Source of the DNA: Cenococcum geophilum 1.58
Lineage: Eukaryota; Ascomycota; Dothideomycetes; Gloniales; Gloniaceae
Direction of reading: 5' to 3'
Length of the DNA stretch: 64,000 nucleotides
Assembly (NCBI GenBank): GCA_001692895.1
Contig: KV748212.1
Span: forward strand, 248,001-312,000
Shown: in pieces, positions 28,076 to 38,602 of the stretch
Numbering within the stretch: the stretch's first letter is position 1
Layout: every line of letters starts with the position of its first letter
Made by a program: the position numbers and the translations under genes
The notes under the pieces: model-generated
What the model was told of the DNA's origin: nothing
Seen by the model: only the letters and a program-made list of their open reading frames with translations
The model's database searches: none

Positions 28076-28169
28076 TCTATAGTTCTACTTTATTAAGAAC
28101 CAGATACTCTTTGCATCCCGCTACTGTTATTACGTTACTATATACCCTAAGGACCTTAGCGTCCTAACA
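28076..28169 (+). repeat. 3' LTR of element C, right part
   Basis: Continues the LTR interrupted at 20,123, starting with the second TCTAT copy and ending GCGTCCTAACA. From 28,170 the sequence switches to pol-region sequence shared with element A at about 24,187, so this is the right edge of element C inside element B. Confidence 0.6.
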
Positions 28170-28719
28170 TTAGTACTATATTAACTTAGTTTATTATTAC
28201 ATTTTGCGGCGTTAAGTATCCCTAATATTAACCTAACCTATAATCTAATCAATCTTTAGATTATATTCCTGTAATTAAGGCATCCCTAATACTGCCTTAT
28301 CCTATCCTAATAGTAGGATATTAAAAGATATCTTAATTCGTCTTCCTTTAATGGTTATTTAAATAGGTCCTATTTTAAGGTTAATAATCCTTTCTTTATA
28401 GGCTATTAGATCTTCTAAAATTGTAACTAATAGGTAAGGTTACTCCTTCTATCTATAAGGTAAACCTATTCTCTTAACTACTACTAGTAAAATATAGTTT
28501 CTCGTTACTCCACTATCTATTAGCGCTTTAAACTATTAATTTTACTATTTAACTTATAAATTTAGGTGTTGTCCTTAAATTCCTTTAAGGGTCTAAGGCT
28601 TTACTACTGGCTCCCTTTAGTCCTATAGGTCTCTACTTTTCCTAACTATTAGCTGTATCGGGAAAATATTCGCAGGATAAGATTTAAGTAGACTTTGGTT
28701 TTCGCGTTTCGCGTAATTG

Positions 28720-29115
28720 ACATATAATTTAACTAACTTAATACGCAATTAACTAACTTAACACGTAATTAACCAACTTAATATGTAATTTAATTAACTC
28801 AACACGTAGTTGACCTACTTAACATGCAATTTAACTAACTTAATACGCAGTTAACCTACTTAATATGCAATTTAATTAACTTAATACGTAGTTAACCTAC
28901 TTAATATATAATTTAACTAACTTAATACGCAGTTGACCTACTTAATATACAATTTAACTAACTTAATACGCAGTTAACCTACTTAATATATAATTTAACC
29001 TAATTTAATACGCAGTTAACCTACTTAATATACAAATTTAACTAACTTAACACGCAATTAACCTACTTAACATATAATTTAACTAGCTTAATATATAGTT
29101 AAACCTACTTAATAA
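28720..29115. repeat. Minisatellite, about 37-bp unit (AACTTAATACGCAGTTAACC)
   Basis: About ten units alternating AACTTAATACGCAGTTAACC and TACTTAATATACAATTTAAC, with C/T variation between copies. The unit is AT-rich and looks RIP-affected. Confidence 0.8.
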
Positions 29116-29159
29116 CTTTAAAAGCTAACTGTATATTTCTTAACGTGCGATTAAGGTAA

Positions 29160-29270
29160 AGTTATATACTATATATTTAACTATTACTATTATATATAAT
29201 CCTATATAATCTTATATAATCTTATATAATCTTATATAATCTTATACATCTTATAGTCTTATTACTTAGA
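29160..29270. repeat. Short AT tandem repeat (ATATAATCTT)
   Basis: Five or more copies of TATAATCTTA just before the GC-richer 12-mer array. No function seen. Confidence 0.65.
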
Positions 29271-29700
29271 GGCTCTGCACGAGGCTCTACACGAAGCTCT
29301 ACGTATAGAGGCTCTGCACGAAGCTCTGCGCATAGAGGCTCTGTATAAGCTCTGCACGAAGCTTCGCATAAGGCTCTTCACGAGGCTCTACACGAAGCTC
29401 TGCGTACAGAGGCTCTGCACGAAGCTCTGCACGAAGCTCTGCACGAAGCTCTGCACGAAGCTCTGCACGAAGCTCTGCACGAAGCTCTGCATGGCCGAAG
29501 CTCTGCACGAAGCTCTGCACGAAGCTCTGGCACGAAGCTCTGCACGAGGCTCTGCACGAGGCTCTGCGCGAAGCTCTGCGCGAAGCTCTGCGTACAGAGG
29601 CTCTGCACGAGGCTCTGCGAGAAGCTCTGCGTACAGAGGCTCTGCACGAGGCTCTGCGCGAAGCTCTGCGTACAGAGGCTCTACACGAAGCTCTGCATCG
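29271..29700. repeat. 12-bp minisatellite (GAAGCTCTGCAC)
   Basis: More than 30 copies of GAAGCTCTGCAC and variants (GAGGCTCTGCAC, GAAGCTCTGCGC, and GTACAGAGGCTCTGCAC junction units). Many CpA sites are unmutated, unlike the surrounding DNA. Long open frames on both strands (Ala-Glu-Leu-Arg or Ser-Ala-Arg repeats) are repeat artefacts. A related array occurs at 52,990-53,075 in gene space. Confidence 0.85.
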
Positions 29701-29859
29701 GGTCCCGCGCTATATTTCCGATAGCCTCTACACGTGCCTCTACCCTATGTACCACCTTATTTTTTACCCTTCCTTCCTTCTTTATATCCTCCCTAACTAG
29801 CTGAGAGGCACCAGAACGGCAAGCCAGCAGAGGACCGTTGATTAGAACTAGCGACCGTC

Positions 29860-30475
29860 GCCAGAACCAGATGACACCGTTACCAGAACCAGACGACCAT
29901 CGCCAGGCCAGACGACCGGTCGCCAGAACCAGACGACCGTCGCCAGCCAGACGACCGTTACCAGAACCAGACGACCGTTGCCAGAGCCAGACGACCGTTG
30001 CCAGAGCCAGACGACCGTCGCCAGCCCCAGACGACCGTTACCCAGAACCAGACGACCGTTGCCAGAGCCAGACGACCGTCGCAGAACCAGACGACCGTTG
30101 CCAGCGCCAGACGACAACGTCTCCCCAAGAACCAGAGACGACGATTGAGCGAGAAGGCTAGAACGACAGTAGCCAAGAGACCAGACGATAGGGTCCTAGA
30201 TTAGACCAGCGCCAGACGTACAGTAATATAGCTAAGCAACACAGACAAGTACCGTCGCACAGCCAGACGACCTAAGAGGTTACGTAGAAACCCAGAACCA
30301 GACGACCGTTGCCAGAGCCAGACGACCGTCGCCAGAACCAGACGACCGTTGCCAGAGCCAGACGACCGTCGCCAGAACCAGACGACCGTTGCCAGCCAGA
30401 CGACCGTTACCAGAACCAGACGACCGTTGCCAGAGCCAGACGACCGTCGCCAGAGCCAGACGACAACGACTAGCC
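29860..30475. repeat. 20-bp GC-rich minisatellite (CCAGACGACCGTTGCCAGAG)
   Basis: Two blocks, about 29,860-30,120 and 30,285-30,475, of CCAGACGACCGTYGCCAGAR units, separated by a diverged stretch. The array is GC-rich with intact CpA, in strong contrast to the RIP-degraded flanks. The overlapping open frames on both strands are not considered genes. Confidence 0.85.
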
Positions 30476-30524
30476 AGCCAACACTATAAACGATTCGATC
30501 GATTGATCGAATTAAGGTAGCACA

Positions 30525-30955
30525 GACAGGTAGGCACAAACAGGTAGATGCTAATGGGTAGGTAGATGTAGACAAGTAGGCAGATGCAGATAGGTAAGTA
30601 GATATAAATAAGCAGGCAGATGCAGATAGGTAAGTAAATGCAGATAGGTAAGCAGATGTAGATAGGTAGGTAGATGCTAATAGGTAGGTAGATGTAAATA
30701 GGTAGGTAAATATAGATAAGTAGATGTAGATAGGTAGGTAGATGCAAATAGGTAAGTAGATATAGATAGGTAAGCAGATATAAATAGGTAGGTAGATGCT
30801 AACGGGTAGGTAAATATAGATAGGTAGGTAGATATAGATAGGTAGGCAAATGCAGACAGGTAGATGTAGATAGGTAGGCGATATAAATAGGTAAGTAGAT
30901 GCAGATAGGTAGGTAATATAGGCAGGTAGGTAAGTTAATAGGTACAGTAGATAGG
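30525..30955. repeat. Minisatellite, AGGTAGGTAGATGCAGAT-like units
   Basis: About 25 imperfect units built from GATAGGTAGGTAGATG, with variable spacing. The minus-strand Tyr/Leu/Pro/Ile frame is an artefact of the repeat. Confidence 0.8.
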
Positions 30956-30969
30956 TAGAAGAGAACCAT

Positions 30970-31267
30970 TGCTATATTATATTAAATTATCTAAAATAAT
31001 AATATTTATTTTGCTAGCCTTATAAATAGCTTTAAAATAGCTTTTATTTATTTAAAATATGCTATTAGTATAAAAGAGGTAAATATAATTATAGTTGCCA
31101 AATGCGCAGATTACTGGTAGGTTGCGCGCAGGCTGCGCGTAGGCTGCGTGTCAAAAAAACACGACATAGGCTAGTCGGTCGAGTTGCCAAATGACCTCAA
31201 CTGCGCGCCAATTGCGTCAACCACCAACCATTGAGGCCATTGAAAGGGTACTATATTTTGCCGATGT
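30970..31267 (+). repeat. Right arm of the minisatellite element (copy 1)
   Basis: Colinear with 14,935-15,301. It contains GGTTGCGCGCAGGCTGCGCG units, AAAAAACACGACATAGGCTA and TCGAGTTGCCAAATG, and ends TTTTGCCGATGT. Because two copies share the same sharp end, this arm defines the element's right terminus. Confidence 0.7.
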
Positions 31268-34242
31268 GCTTAATCCTTATATACTTAGCTTGCTCTTTAG
31301 CTAATACCTAGTTCGCTTTTTATCTTCTATATACTATAAACACATATTCTCTAGGTATTTCCACCACTATTATCTATCTAAGTATTCTTCCGTAAGAAAT
31401 CTTCCTAGTTAAAGTATTAGACTTCCTTTCTCTTAGACTTCTATTAAATGCTATCTGTATATATATTTGGCATTTCTATACTATTACTTCTCTATTATCC
31501 AGTATATCCTTATAGGGTATTTCTATTTTTTTTTCCTTTGGATTTTTATGCATTTTATATATATTATCCACGTATATAATCTATAATAGCGTATAGTATA
31601 CTAGGTGCTTTGGGTTAACTCTTAACTTATCTTTATTTTTAAGTTTAAACCTTTACTATACTAATCTAAACGTTGCAACTTTATTCGCAGGTACTAAGAT
31701 ACGTCTCTTACTTCTTTAGTCCTCTAATCGTTCCTTTAGATCCTTTAACGTTATAATTAAGGCTCCTTTAATATAACTTATCGCCTTTTCTATAATTAGG
31801 TGGTCCTAAATAACTTTTTTTTATCTAACTATATATAGAAATCTTCCTACTTATTATTGTGTCGCTATCTATACTACTTTTAATATAGCTACTAGAGTAT
31901 ATATAGCTTGTCCATAAGGAAGTATCTTCTTATTACTATATCGTAATAGCCTTTTATATATCGTTTTTTAAACCTAGTAGGAATTTCTAAATTCTCTTCG
32001 TTTTCTAATTTGGTAAGCTATTTAGCTCTTAGTATGCCTACCCTAGGCCTATTAGTAATTCTTCGTACTAGTACTCTATCCCTTATACGTCCTAATATAC
32101 TAGATCTCTTATCTAGTTTCTATTTTTACTATACGATAATTCTTTATTTAAATTCTTCTATAGTTTCTTTTAGTTTCTATCTTATAGACTAATTCTTAAA
32201 ATCATCTTACTTCTTAATCTTAGTATTAACTTTTTAATCTTTAGGCCAAATACTACGTTCTCCTAGTAAGTCTTCTGGGTCTATATATCTGTCTCCTAGT
32301 TTAGTCGCTATTTACGCTGCAGATTCTCTAATCTATAAAAAAGCCTCTTACCTCTTATTTGTAGGTGTCCTTATTTATACTCCAAATTCTTAGTCTTTTA
32401 AATTCTTTAATCCTAAGCTTGCTTCTATCTTAAGCTTTACTCTAGCCTTAGTCTAACTAGGCTTACTTAGTATTCTTATCTTGTCTTAAGAGTCTTAAAT
32501 CTTACTTATCTTGTCTTAAGAGTCTTATATTCTTAGGAAACTTCGTCCTAAGCTCATTTATATATTACTAAACTAAGCTATTACTCTACTCTATCGGTTA
32601 TCGTCCGTTATAGGTCCTTAAGCTTACCTTATCTCGTTTTAAGAATCTTAGTCGTCTTACATCTCGTCTTAAGAGTCTTAAGCTTTTAGCCTTTTACCTT
32701 TATTAAGTGCCGAAGTAGCTCGCTGTTTTACTTCTCTTGCGTCTTGCGAAGCAATAGATATTGTATTTAGTAGGGTCTTAATCCCTACTAATGTTCCCTA
32801 TTCTATAGTGGAATTATCCTCTACCTCTAGTATAATATCTTTAATAGCTACGCGTTCCTAGTAAACCGCCTATATTGCCTTATTATTATAGAATATTTCA
32901 CCTATATTAAATTTATTATCCTTAATATCCGATTTACAAACTAGTTTATTAGTTTCTTTATATTCTGCTAAATATAGCTCTTATAGCTAATAGCTTGCGC
33001 CGTACTTAGCGTCCTTATAAATTTAGCATGCGTTATTATAATAAAACGCGAAACTTATAATTAAACATTCTTTTATTCCTCGCAGTATATTATCGTCCCT
33101 TTATACGTATATATCGTCTACTAGTCTCGTCCCTTTTACTATATAATAACTCTATCTACTTCTACAGTCTCTAATATAATAACCCTGTTTTTTATAATTT
33201 ATATAAGCTCCTTTTTTAAACCATTTTTCTTATTATAGAGTCCGCTTAAACGTCTTCTACTACTAAGATCCCTAGTTCGGCCTCTACTCCTTAAACCATT
33301 AATCACTTAATCCTTATCCTCTAGGTTTCTATAGTTGTTTACTCTATCTCTTATAGGCTTCTTTAGTACTACTTAGGTCTATTAGCTCTACGCCGTACTA
33401 TAGTTTTTAACTTAGCTTTAGTTATTATATACTTTACGCCTTATACGATTATAGAACTCTATCCTAGCCTCTCTTAGCCTTTTTTCTTTAGTAGATCTAA
33501 TTACTAATCTTAATTGCTTAATCTATTAGTTCCCTTAGGGTATCCATATCTTCTATTAGAATAATTACATCCTAGACTTTAGCCTTAAGTCCTTATTTAT
33601 ATTATGCCATAAGTACCCTATTATTCTACTCTACTTACGTCGCTAACGTCTGGAACTACGTTATGTATTTAATTGCTAAGGTTTATTACGTAATATCTTA
33701 GAGTTTTCTTTCCGCTATAGTTACTGCCTCTAGGTCTCTAAATATTTATATAAGTTATTCTATAAATCTATTCTAGCTTAAGAATATAAACCGTACCTCT
33801 TAGTTTATAGTCGTTATTCTATTTGCCTAAATTTCCATAAGGTAAGGCTTAAACTATTTAAGTGCTCTTCCTATTAAGAACAATCCTACATACGCTATTT
33901 AATCTATAGGTATTGCCAGCTTTACTCCTTCTTGCGTAACCTTAAAGTATATTTACGTAAGGAATTCTTTAAGCTTTAACTTCTCTCCTAAGAATCTTTT
34001 AATTAATAATAACTTAACCTTTGCTGCGCCTATCCCGTTAATCTTATTTTCTAATATTACATTATTTTCTATTAACTAGTTAACTATTTCTTGTAGTTGC
34101 CTAACCGTTATAGGTTGCTGTAAGTTAGTGTCTACTATACTAGTATTATTACCTAACCTTAAAGTAGTTGCCGCCGTTAATGGCGTTATAGTGGCATGTT
34201 GTTTAACTTACTATATTTAATACTATAACTGGGTAGTAATTA

Positions 34243-34668
34243 TATAACGGAACCTTATAGTAGGAACTACGATGGGCTTATTAATAGGCTAGGTGTATAG
34301 GAAATATAAAGATAATAGTTAATAACGTAATAATAACTGGTAGAGTAGTTGCCTAATAGATTAACTCTAATTATATTCTAAGAATTACTATAAGGAAGGA
34401 ACTATCTAGGTAGGGACTAAGGGTCCTTAAATACACAACCGTACTCCTATAAAATCCTTCTTATACGTAATATACGTGTGCTCTGTCTACTCTATTGCGG
34501 ATTACGCAGATCCTATAGATTATATAGATTATATTATATGACCTTAGTTACTATTCTTCGTTATATAGCTCTATCGGCTCTATCCTGGACCGTGCTTGGA
34601 TTAACTAACTAGCTTCTTCCAACTCTTCCCCAAGTAGTCGTAATATCGTACTTAAAGCGTCCGTAATA
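34243..34668 (-). repeat. LTR of element B
   Basis: Starts TATAACGGAACCTTATAG and ends GCGTCCGTAATA, corresponding to GCGTCCGTAACA in element A with a C-to-T change. Its middle (about 34,475-34,535) differs from the A LTRs by a replaced block containing GTGCTCTGTCTACTC. Confidence 0.8.
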
Positions 34669-35300
34669 GCTTACTAGATTAGCTTTATAAACGGCTTTAA
34701 GCGGGTAAAAAAGCTTTAAAATAGTTATATATATGACTTCTAATAAGATACTAAGAGGTTCTCTATTAAAACCTTCGTTTATAGCCCCCTAGGGGCTTAT
34801 TTTAGTGCTGTATAAGTTTAATAGGGTGCTTATATAATAGCGGCGCGCAACTTAAAACGCGAATATCTTTATTAACCTACAGCCGATTTTTACCATTCTG
34901 GTGCAAGTAGAAAGCGCTCAGCAGGCTCTACGTATAGCGCTTAATGGGTGTTAAGAGAGCAGTGTCGCTGGCGATCAAAAATCGACTGTGGATATGGGGT
35001 AACATCCACAGTCGCTGAACGCACGGGCCTCCTCGCCCGCGTAATCGTGACTCAGCCGCTGATTCAGCCATAACAAATGTTACTGTGGATATGGGGTAAT
35101 CTATGAAGAAAAAGAGACTATATATACATGAGGTAGGTGGCAAAGGCTGACGTCGACACTACGTCATTGCAACCTGATCGACAGGCCAATACCGCATAAG
35201 CCTGTGGCTGAGGGCGATAAGGTTGGATTCAGCAAGTTGTAGAAACTACACAAATGCCTTCGCAGAGTCCTATATCCCAGAGACGACATTTTAGTGGAAT
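34669..35300. other. Border between RIP block and gene space; promoter region of the NLR
   Basis: Composition changes from TpA-rich to mixed at about 34,900. No gene is supported. The stretch holds a perfect hairpin and a repeated 18-mer (see next entry). The remaining sequence up to the NLR start at 35,301 is ordinary and must contain its promoter and 5' leader; no clear TATA element was identified. Confidence 0.6.
34983..35099. repeat. Hairpin plus direct repeat ACTGTGGATATGGGGTAA
   Basis: CGACTGTGGAT (34,983-34,993) pairs perfectly with ATCCACAGTCG (35,004-35,014) around a 10-base loop. The 18-mer ACTGTGGATATGGGGTAA occurs at 34,985-35,002 and again at 35,082-35,099 in the same orientation. 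This may be the end of a small transposon relic, or a regulatory hairpin. I cannot decide between them. Confidence 0.6.
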
Positions 35301-38300
35301 ATGAGTCTATCCCAGTTGGTCCAGCGGATCAGGGGGAAGGGGGGGTCAGACAATCAGTTTCCCAGGGCAACCGTAAGATGCCCTAGTCATCGGAATATCA
35401 ATCTAATCTGTTTCTGGGTCGTCTGATGAAGATAATTAGAGACCTGAGGAAGAAGAGTACGGACTTTTTACGTTACAAGAGAGGCCTCCCCGACAAAATG
35501 GCGTTGTCGAGTGCGTAATTTCTCATTTGTACATTATATTCGATCCCGTTGTTAAATCTCTTAGTATTGTTGCCATTCACGGGCTCGGTGGCCACGCATA
35601 CAATACGTGGACAGATAGGGAGAAGCTATGGCTACGTGATTTCCTACCTTCTCAGATACCAAACGCTCGGATAATGTCATATGGCTACAATTCTGCGGTC
35701 GCCTTCAGCAAATCTGTAGCTGGAATCGAAGAATTCGCCGAAGATCTCCTTAACAGATTAGATAATGAGCGGGCGACAGCGGAAGTAAGCATGATAGATC
35801 AAGTGAGTAGTTTAAATGGCTGACCGAGCACAGGAAAGGGCACGGCCTATCATTTTCATATGCCACAGCCTTGGGGGAATATTAGTGAAGAAGGTTTAAT
35901 GGAAATTTCCTATAGCACTCCTCCGCTAACAGTGTGCAGGCGTTGATATTGGCACATGAGCGCTCCTCTTTCTACAGTGCCTTGCTTCAACGGATCTGGG
36001 GGCTGGTGTTCATGGGGACTCCGCATCGCGGTTCTGATGTTGCCTTTTGGACAGATTTTCTCGCTCGCGCGCTCCACGTCGCCCAATTTGGAGCAGGTAC
36101 CAATAAGAACCTTGTATCCTCTCTGAAGAAAGATTCAAGGCTGCTTTCGGATATATCAGATCAGTTTGTTGAGCGTAGTGCAAACCTGCAAATAAGGACC
36201 TTTTATGAGATGGAAAAGCTGGATTATATGAATATCCTGGTATGTTGGTACAACCATCACGTAACAGATCAGTATATGCTAAGCTGTCTTTCAGATCGTG
36301 GACAAAACTTCAGCATCCCTGAACCTTTCTAACGAAAAACGAATCCCAATTCAAGCAAATCATCGAACGATGTGTAGATTTTCGAGTGCTGATAGTCAAA
36401 AATACCGTCCTGTATGGAAGGCTATTGAAGAGTTAGCGGAGTCTGCGAGATCTGGTGTGACAACTAACTCAGCTTTTGGTATGTGGAGGCTCAACTTACA
36501 TTTCAGGGTTCAAACAAGATCGCTGAAATATTTTAGCTCTCTCCGAATTGCAGATAGAGGCATTGCAGTGCCTCCGCAAGTCTGACTACGAAGACTACAA
36601 AGAATCCATTGCATCTCGTGCCGAGGGAACATGCACCTGGTTCTTACAGCACGAAAAATATCTCTCGTGGCTGAAGGAAGAGAATTCCGCCTTCCTTTGG
36701 CTCTCAGCAGACCCAGGATGCGGAAAGACTGTTCTGTCTTCATTTCTAGTGGACGAGCTAAAAAGCGATAGATCGCAAGCCACATTCCCTGCAACTATTT
36801 GTTACTTCTTTTGCGATGATAAAATCGAATCCCAAAAGGACGGAGCAGCTGTCCTTTGTGGACTTACACATCAACTGCTCTGTGCAAATCCTTCTCTCAT
36901 TCACCACGCAACACAGCATTTCAAAATAAAAGGTTCACGTTTCGCCAATGAGATAAGGACTTTGTGGGACATCCTGGATGCCGCCAGCGCAGACTCAGAA
37001 GCCGGGAATATCGTCTGTATTATTGATGCTATAGACGAGTGCGAAGAATTTTCAAGATCTCTCCTAATCAAATGGTTTATGGAGTACTTCACCAAATCGC
37101 CTGGACAACGTCGAAATTTCATGAAGGCGATCATGACCAGTCGTGGATACCAGTCAATCGAAATTGCTTTCCTGAAAGGTATCATGGTCGGTGAAAGACA
37201 CCAGTCTATTGAAAGCGCTTCTCATTTTGCATCACAAGTCAGGTTGATGGCAGAAGACTTGACCGAAAGCATTAATTCTGACGTGGGGCTGGTAGTTAAA
37301 AAGAGGTTAAGAGATGTCCAGGCTATCACAAGTTGTTCAGAGGAGACAAGACTCAAGATTGAAGGCAGACTTACAGAAAACGCCGACCGCACATTTTTAT
37401 GGGTATCACTCGTTCTTGATCTGCTGGAGAATAGCACTGAAGCGTCAGCGGATGCTTTTGACAGGATAACGACTTCCCTGCCCAGAAAATTAGATGAGAT
37501 TTATGAGAAGATCCTTCAAGACATGCCAGAACAAGAGCAAGCGAAAAAAGCCCTCACCTTGCTCGTCACGGCGCTCAGGCCACTTACTCTCGAGGAGCTT
37601 AACATCGCACTGCATCTTCGGGAAACTGATAGATCGATAGAGGATTTAAAATCCCGTCTTGAACCTGCTATGGGTCGGAAGATTAAAGGCCTTTGTGGCC
37701 CATTTATAAGAGTAATTGACTCAAGAGTGCACCTGGTACATCAAACGGCGAAAGAATTTTTGGTCAAGCCGTATAATAATGCTACACCTCTGAAGAACTC
37801 CTGGAAACATTGCCTAGAACCTGCGAAATCAAACTTTGTCCTCGCCAGAATCTGTATCTGGTACCTCTCATTTGACATTTTTGAGCAGCAGCCTCTGGCA
37901 TTCGACGCTCAAACCCAGGCGGAACGGGACCATCAAGTCGAAAATTACGTGAAAAATCATGACTTCCTAGATTATGCAGTTAAATACTGGGGGAACCACT
38001 TTCGACGGTCTGAGTCCTATGGAGAACAGGGCCTATTAAAGCCGGTCTTGGAGCTTTGTGATTCACGATCTGGACGCTTTACAACTTGGTTTCAAGTGTT
38101 CTGGACGACTATCTCTCAATTGCCGTCGTTTCCCCAGAATCTTACGACTCTGATGCTGGCGTCGTACTTTGGGCATAAGAGTATAGTCCAGCTGCTTCTA
38201 AAGGAAGGCGTTGATATTAATGCCATGGATTCCATGAGATGGACCGCCCTGCACTGGGCCGTCTGGGAAGGTAATGGAATCATCTGGGAAGGGCATGAGG

Positions 38301-38602
38301 CTGTCCAAGCGCTGCTAGAAGCTGGCGCTGAGGTCGAAATACAGGACACAGATGGAATGACTGCACTGCACTGGGCAGCTTACGATGGACAAGAAGCTAT
38401 AGTCCGGCTCTTGTTGGAAGCTGGCGCCCGCATCAAGACCAAGAGTTCTTCAGGGTTGATAGCATCAGGCTTTGCAAGAATTTACGGATATGAAGATGTC
38501 GTGAGATTGTTGGAGGAGAAGGAAGACGATACCGATGCAAAAGAGAACTCGCACGATGTATCTAAGGAGGGTTTGATGGATTTTAAACATGGAAGTGATT
38601 AA
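35301..38602 (+). CDS. Esterase-NACHT-ankyrin NLR-like protein (7 exons, 990 aa)
   Basis: Fungal NLR (STAND) protein. Exons: 35,301-35,372; 35,440-35,510; 35,565-35,784; 35,834-35,893; 35,940-36,239; 36,295-36,478; 36,537-38,602. All phases agree and the total is 2,973 nt. Introns are 46-67 bp with GT..AG ends. Residues about 30-240 form an alpha/beta-hydrolase (lipase-like serine esterase) domain: HGLGGH at 53-58, nucleophile motif CHSLGG at 131-136, GTPHRG at 167-172. NACHT follows: Walker A DPGCGKT, Lys about 366; Walker B IIDAIDEC, about 464-471. Roughly four ankyrin repeats fill about 835-965, with LLLEAG and TALHWA units. Such proteins are thought to sense non-self or damage and trigger incompatibility or cell death; the ligand cannot be read from the sequence. 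A TTG at 35,527 cannot be the start, because it lies inside the second intron. The repeat number is low for the family. Confidence 0.85.

Larger units (their letters stand above)
28655..31267. mobile_element. Non-autonomous, minisatellite-built element with imperfect TIRs
   Basis: Inserted into element B: the flanks join to make sequence colinear with element A around 24,672. Left end GTATCGGGAAAATATT; the right end, reverse-complemented, is ACATCGGCAAAATATA, so the termini are imperfect inverted repeats. The right end is shared with a second copy ending at 15,301. Between the ends are five successive minisatellites (listed separately) and a roughly 300-bp unique part. No transposase is visible, so it would need one supplied from elsewhere. 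The target duplication is unclear (perhaps GCT). Superfamily not assigned. Confidence 0.6.
28170..34668 (-). mobile_element. Second Ty3/Gypsy copy (element B), truncated and interrupted
   Basis: 28,170-28,654 is colinear with 24,187-24,672 of element A. 31,268 to about 34,242 is colinear with 24,673 to about 27,650. The LTR at 34,243-34,668 corresponds to A's right LTR. B is therefore a related minus-strand element with gag, a pol part and one LTR. It lacks everything downstream of the equivalent of 24,187, where element C begins, so reverse transcriptase core and integrase are absent. It is also split by a 2.6-kb insertion at 28,655-31,267. It is heavily RIP-mutated. Confidence 0.8.

Noticed and set aside
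28720..29115. CRISPR-like array of regular repeats
   Set aside because: Fungal genome; units are contiguous and vary internally, with no unique spacers; it is a minisatellite.
29299..29724. Long open frames on both strands rich in Ala-Glu-Leu-Arg or Ala-Arg-Ser
   Set aside because: They are produced by the 12-bp tandem repeat, which stays open in several frames at once; no start context or conserved domain.
29838..30575. Several overlapping open frames (68-124 codons) rich in Arg, Pro and Asp or Gly, Val and Trp
   Set aside because: All follow from the 20-bp minisatellite being open in multiple frames on both strands.
30484..30747. Minus-strand hydrophobic Tyr/Leu/Pro/Ile frame resembling a membrane protein
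   Set aside because: It is a readout of the GATAGGTAGGTAGATG repeat.
35527..35823. NLR start at 35,527
   Set aside because: The codon is TTG, not ATG, and it lies inside an intron. An upstream frame with in-phase splice sites restores the hydrolase motif VVDIVAIHGLGGH.
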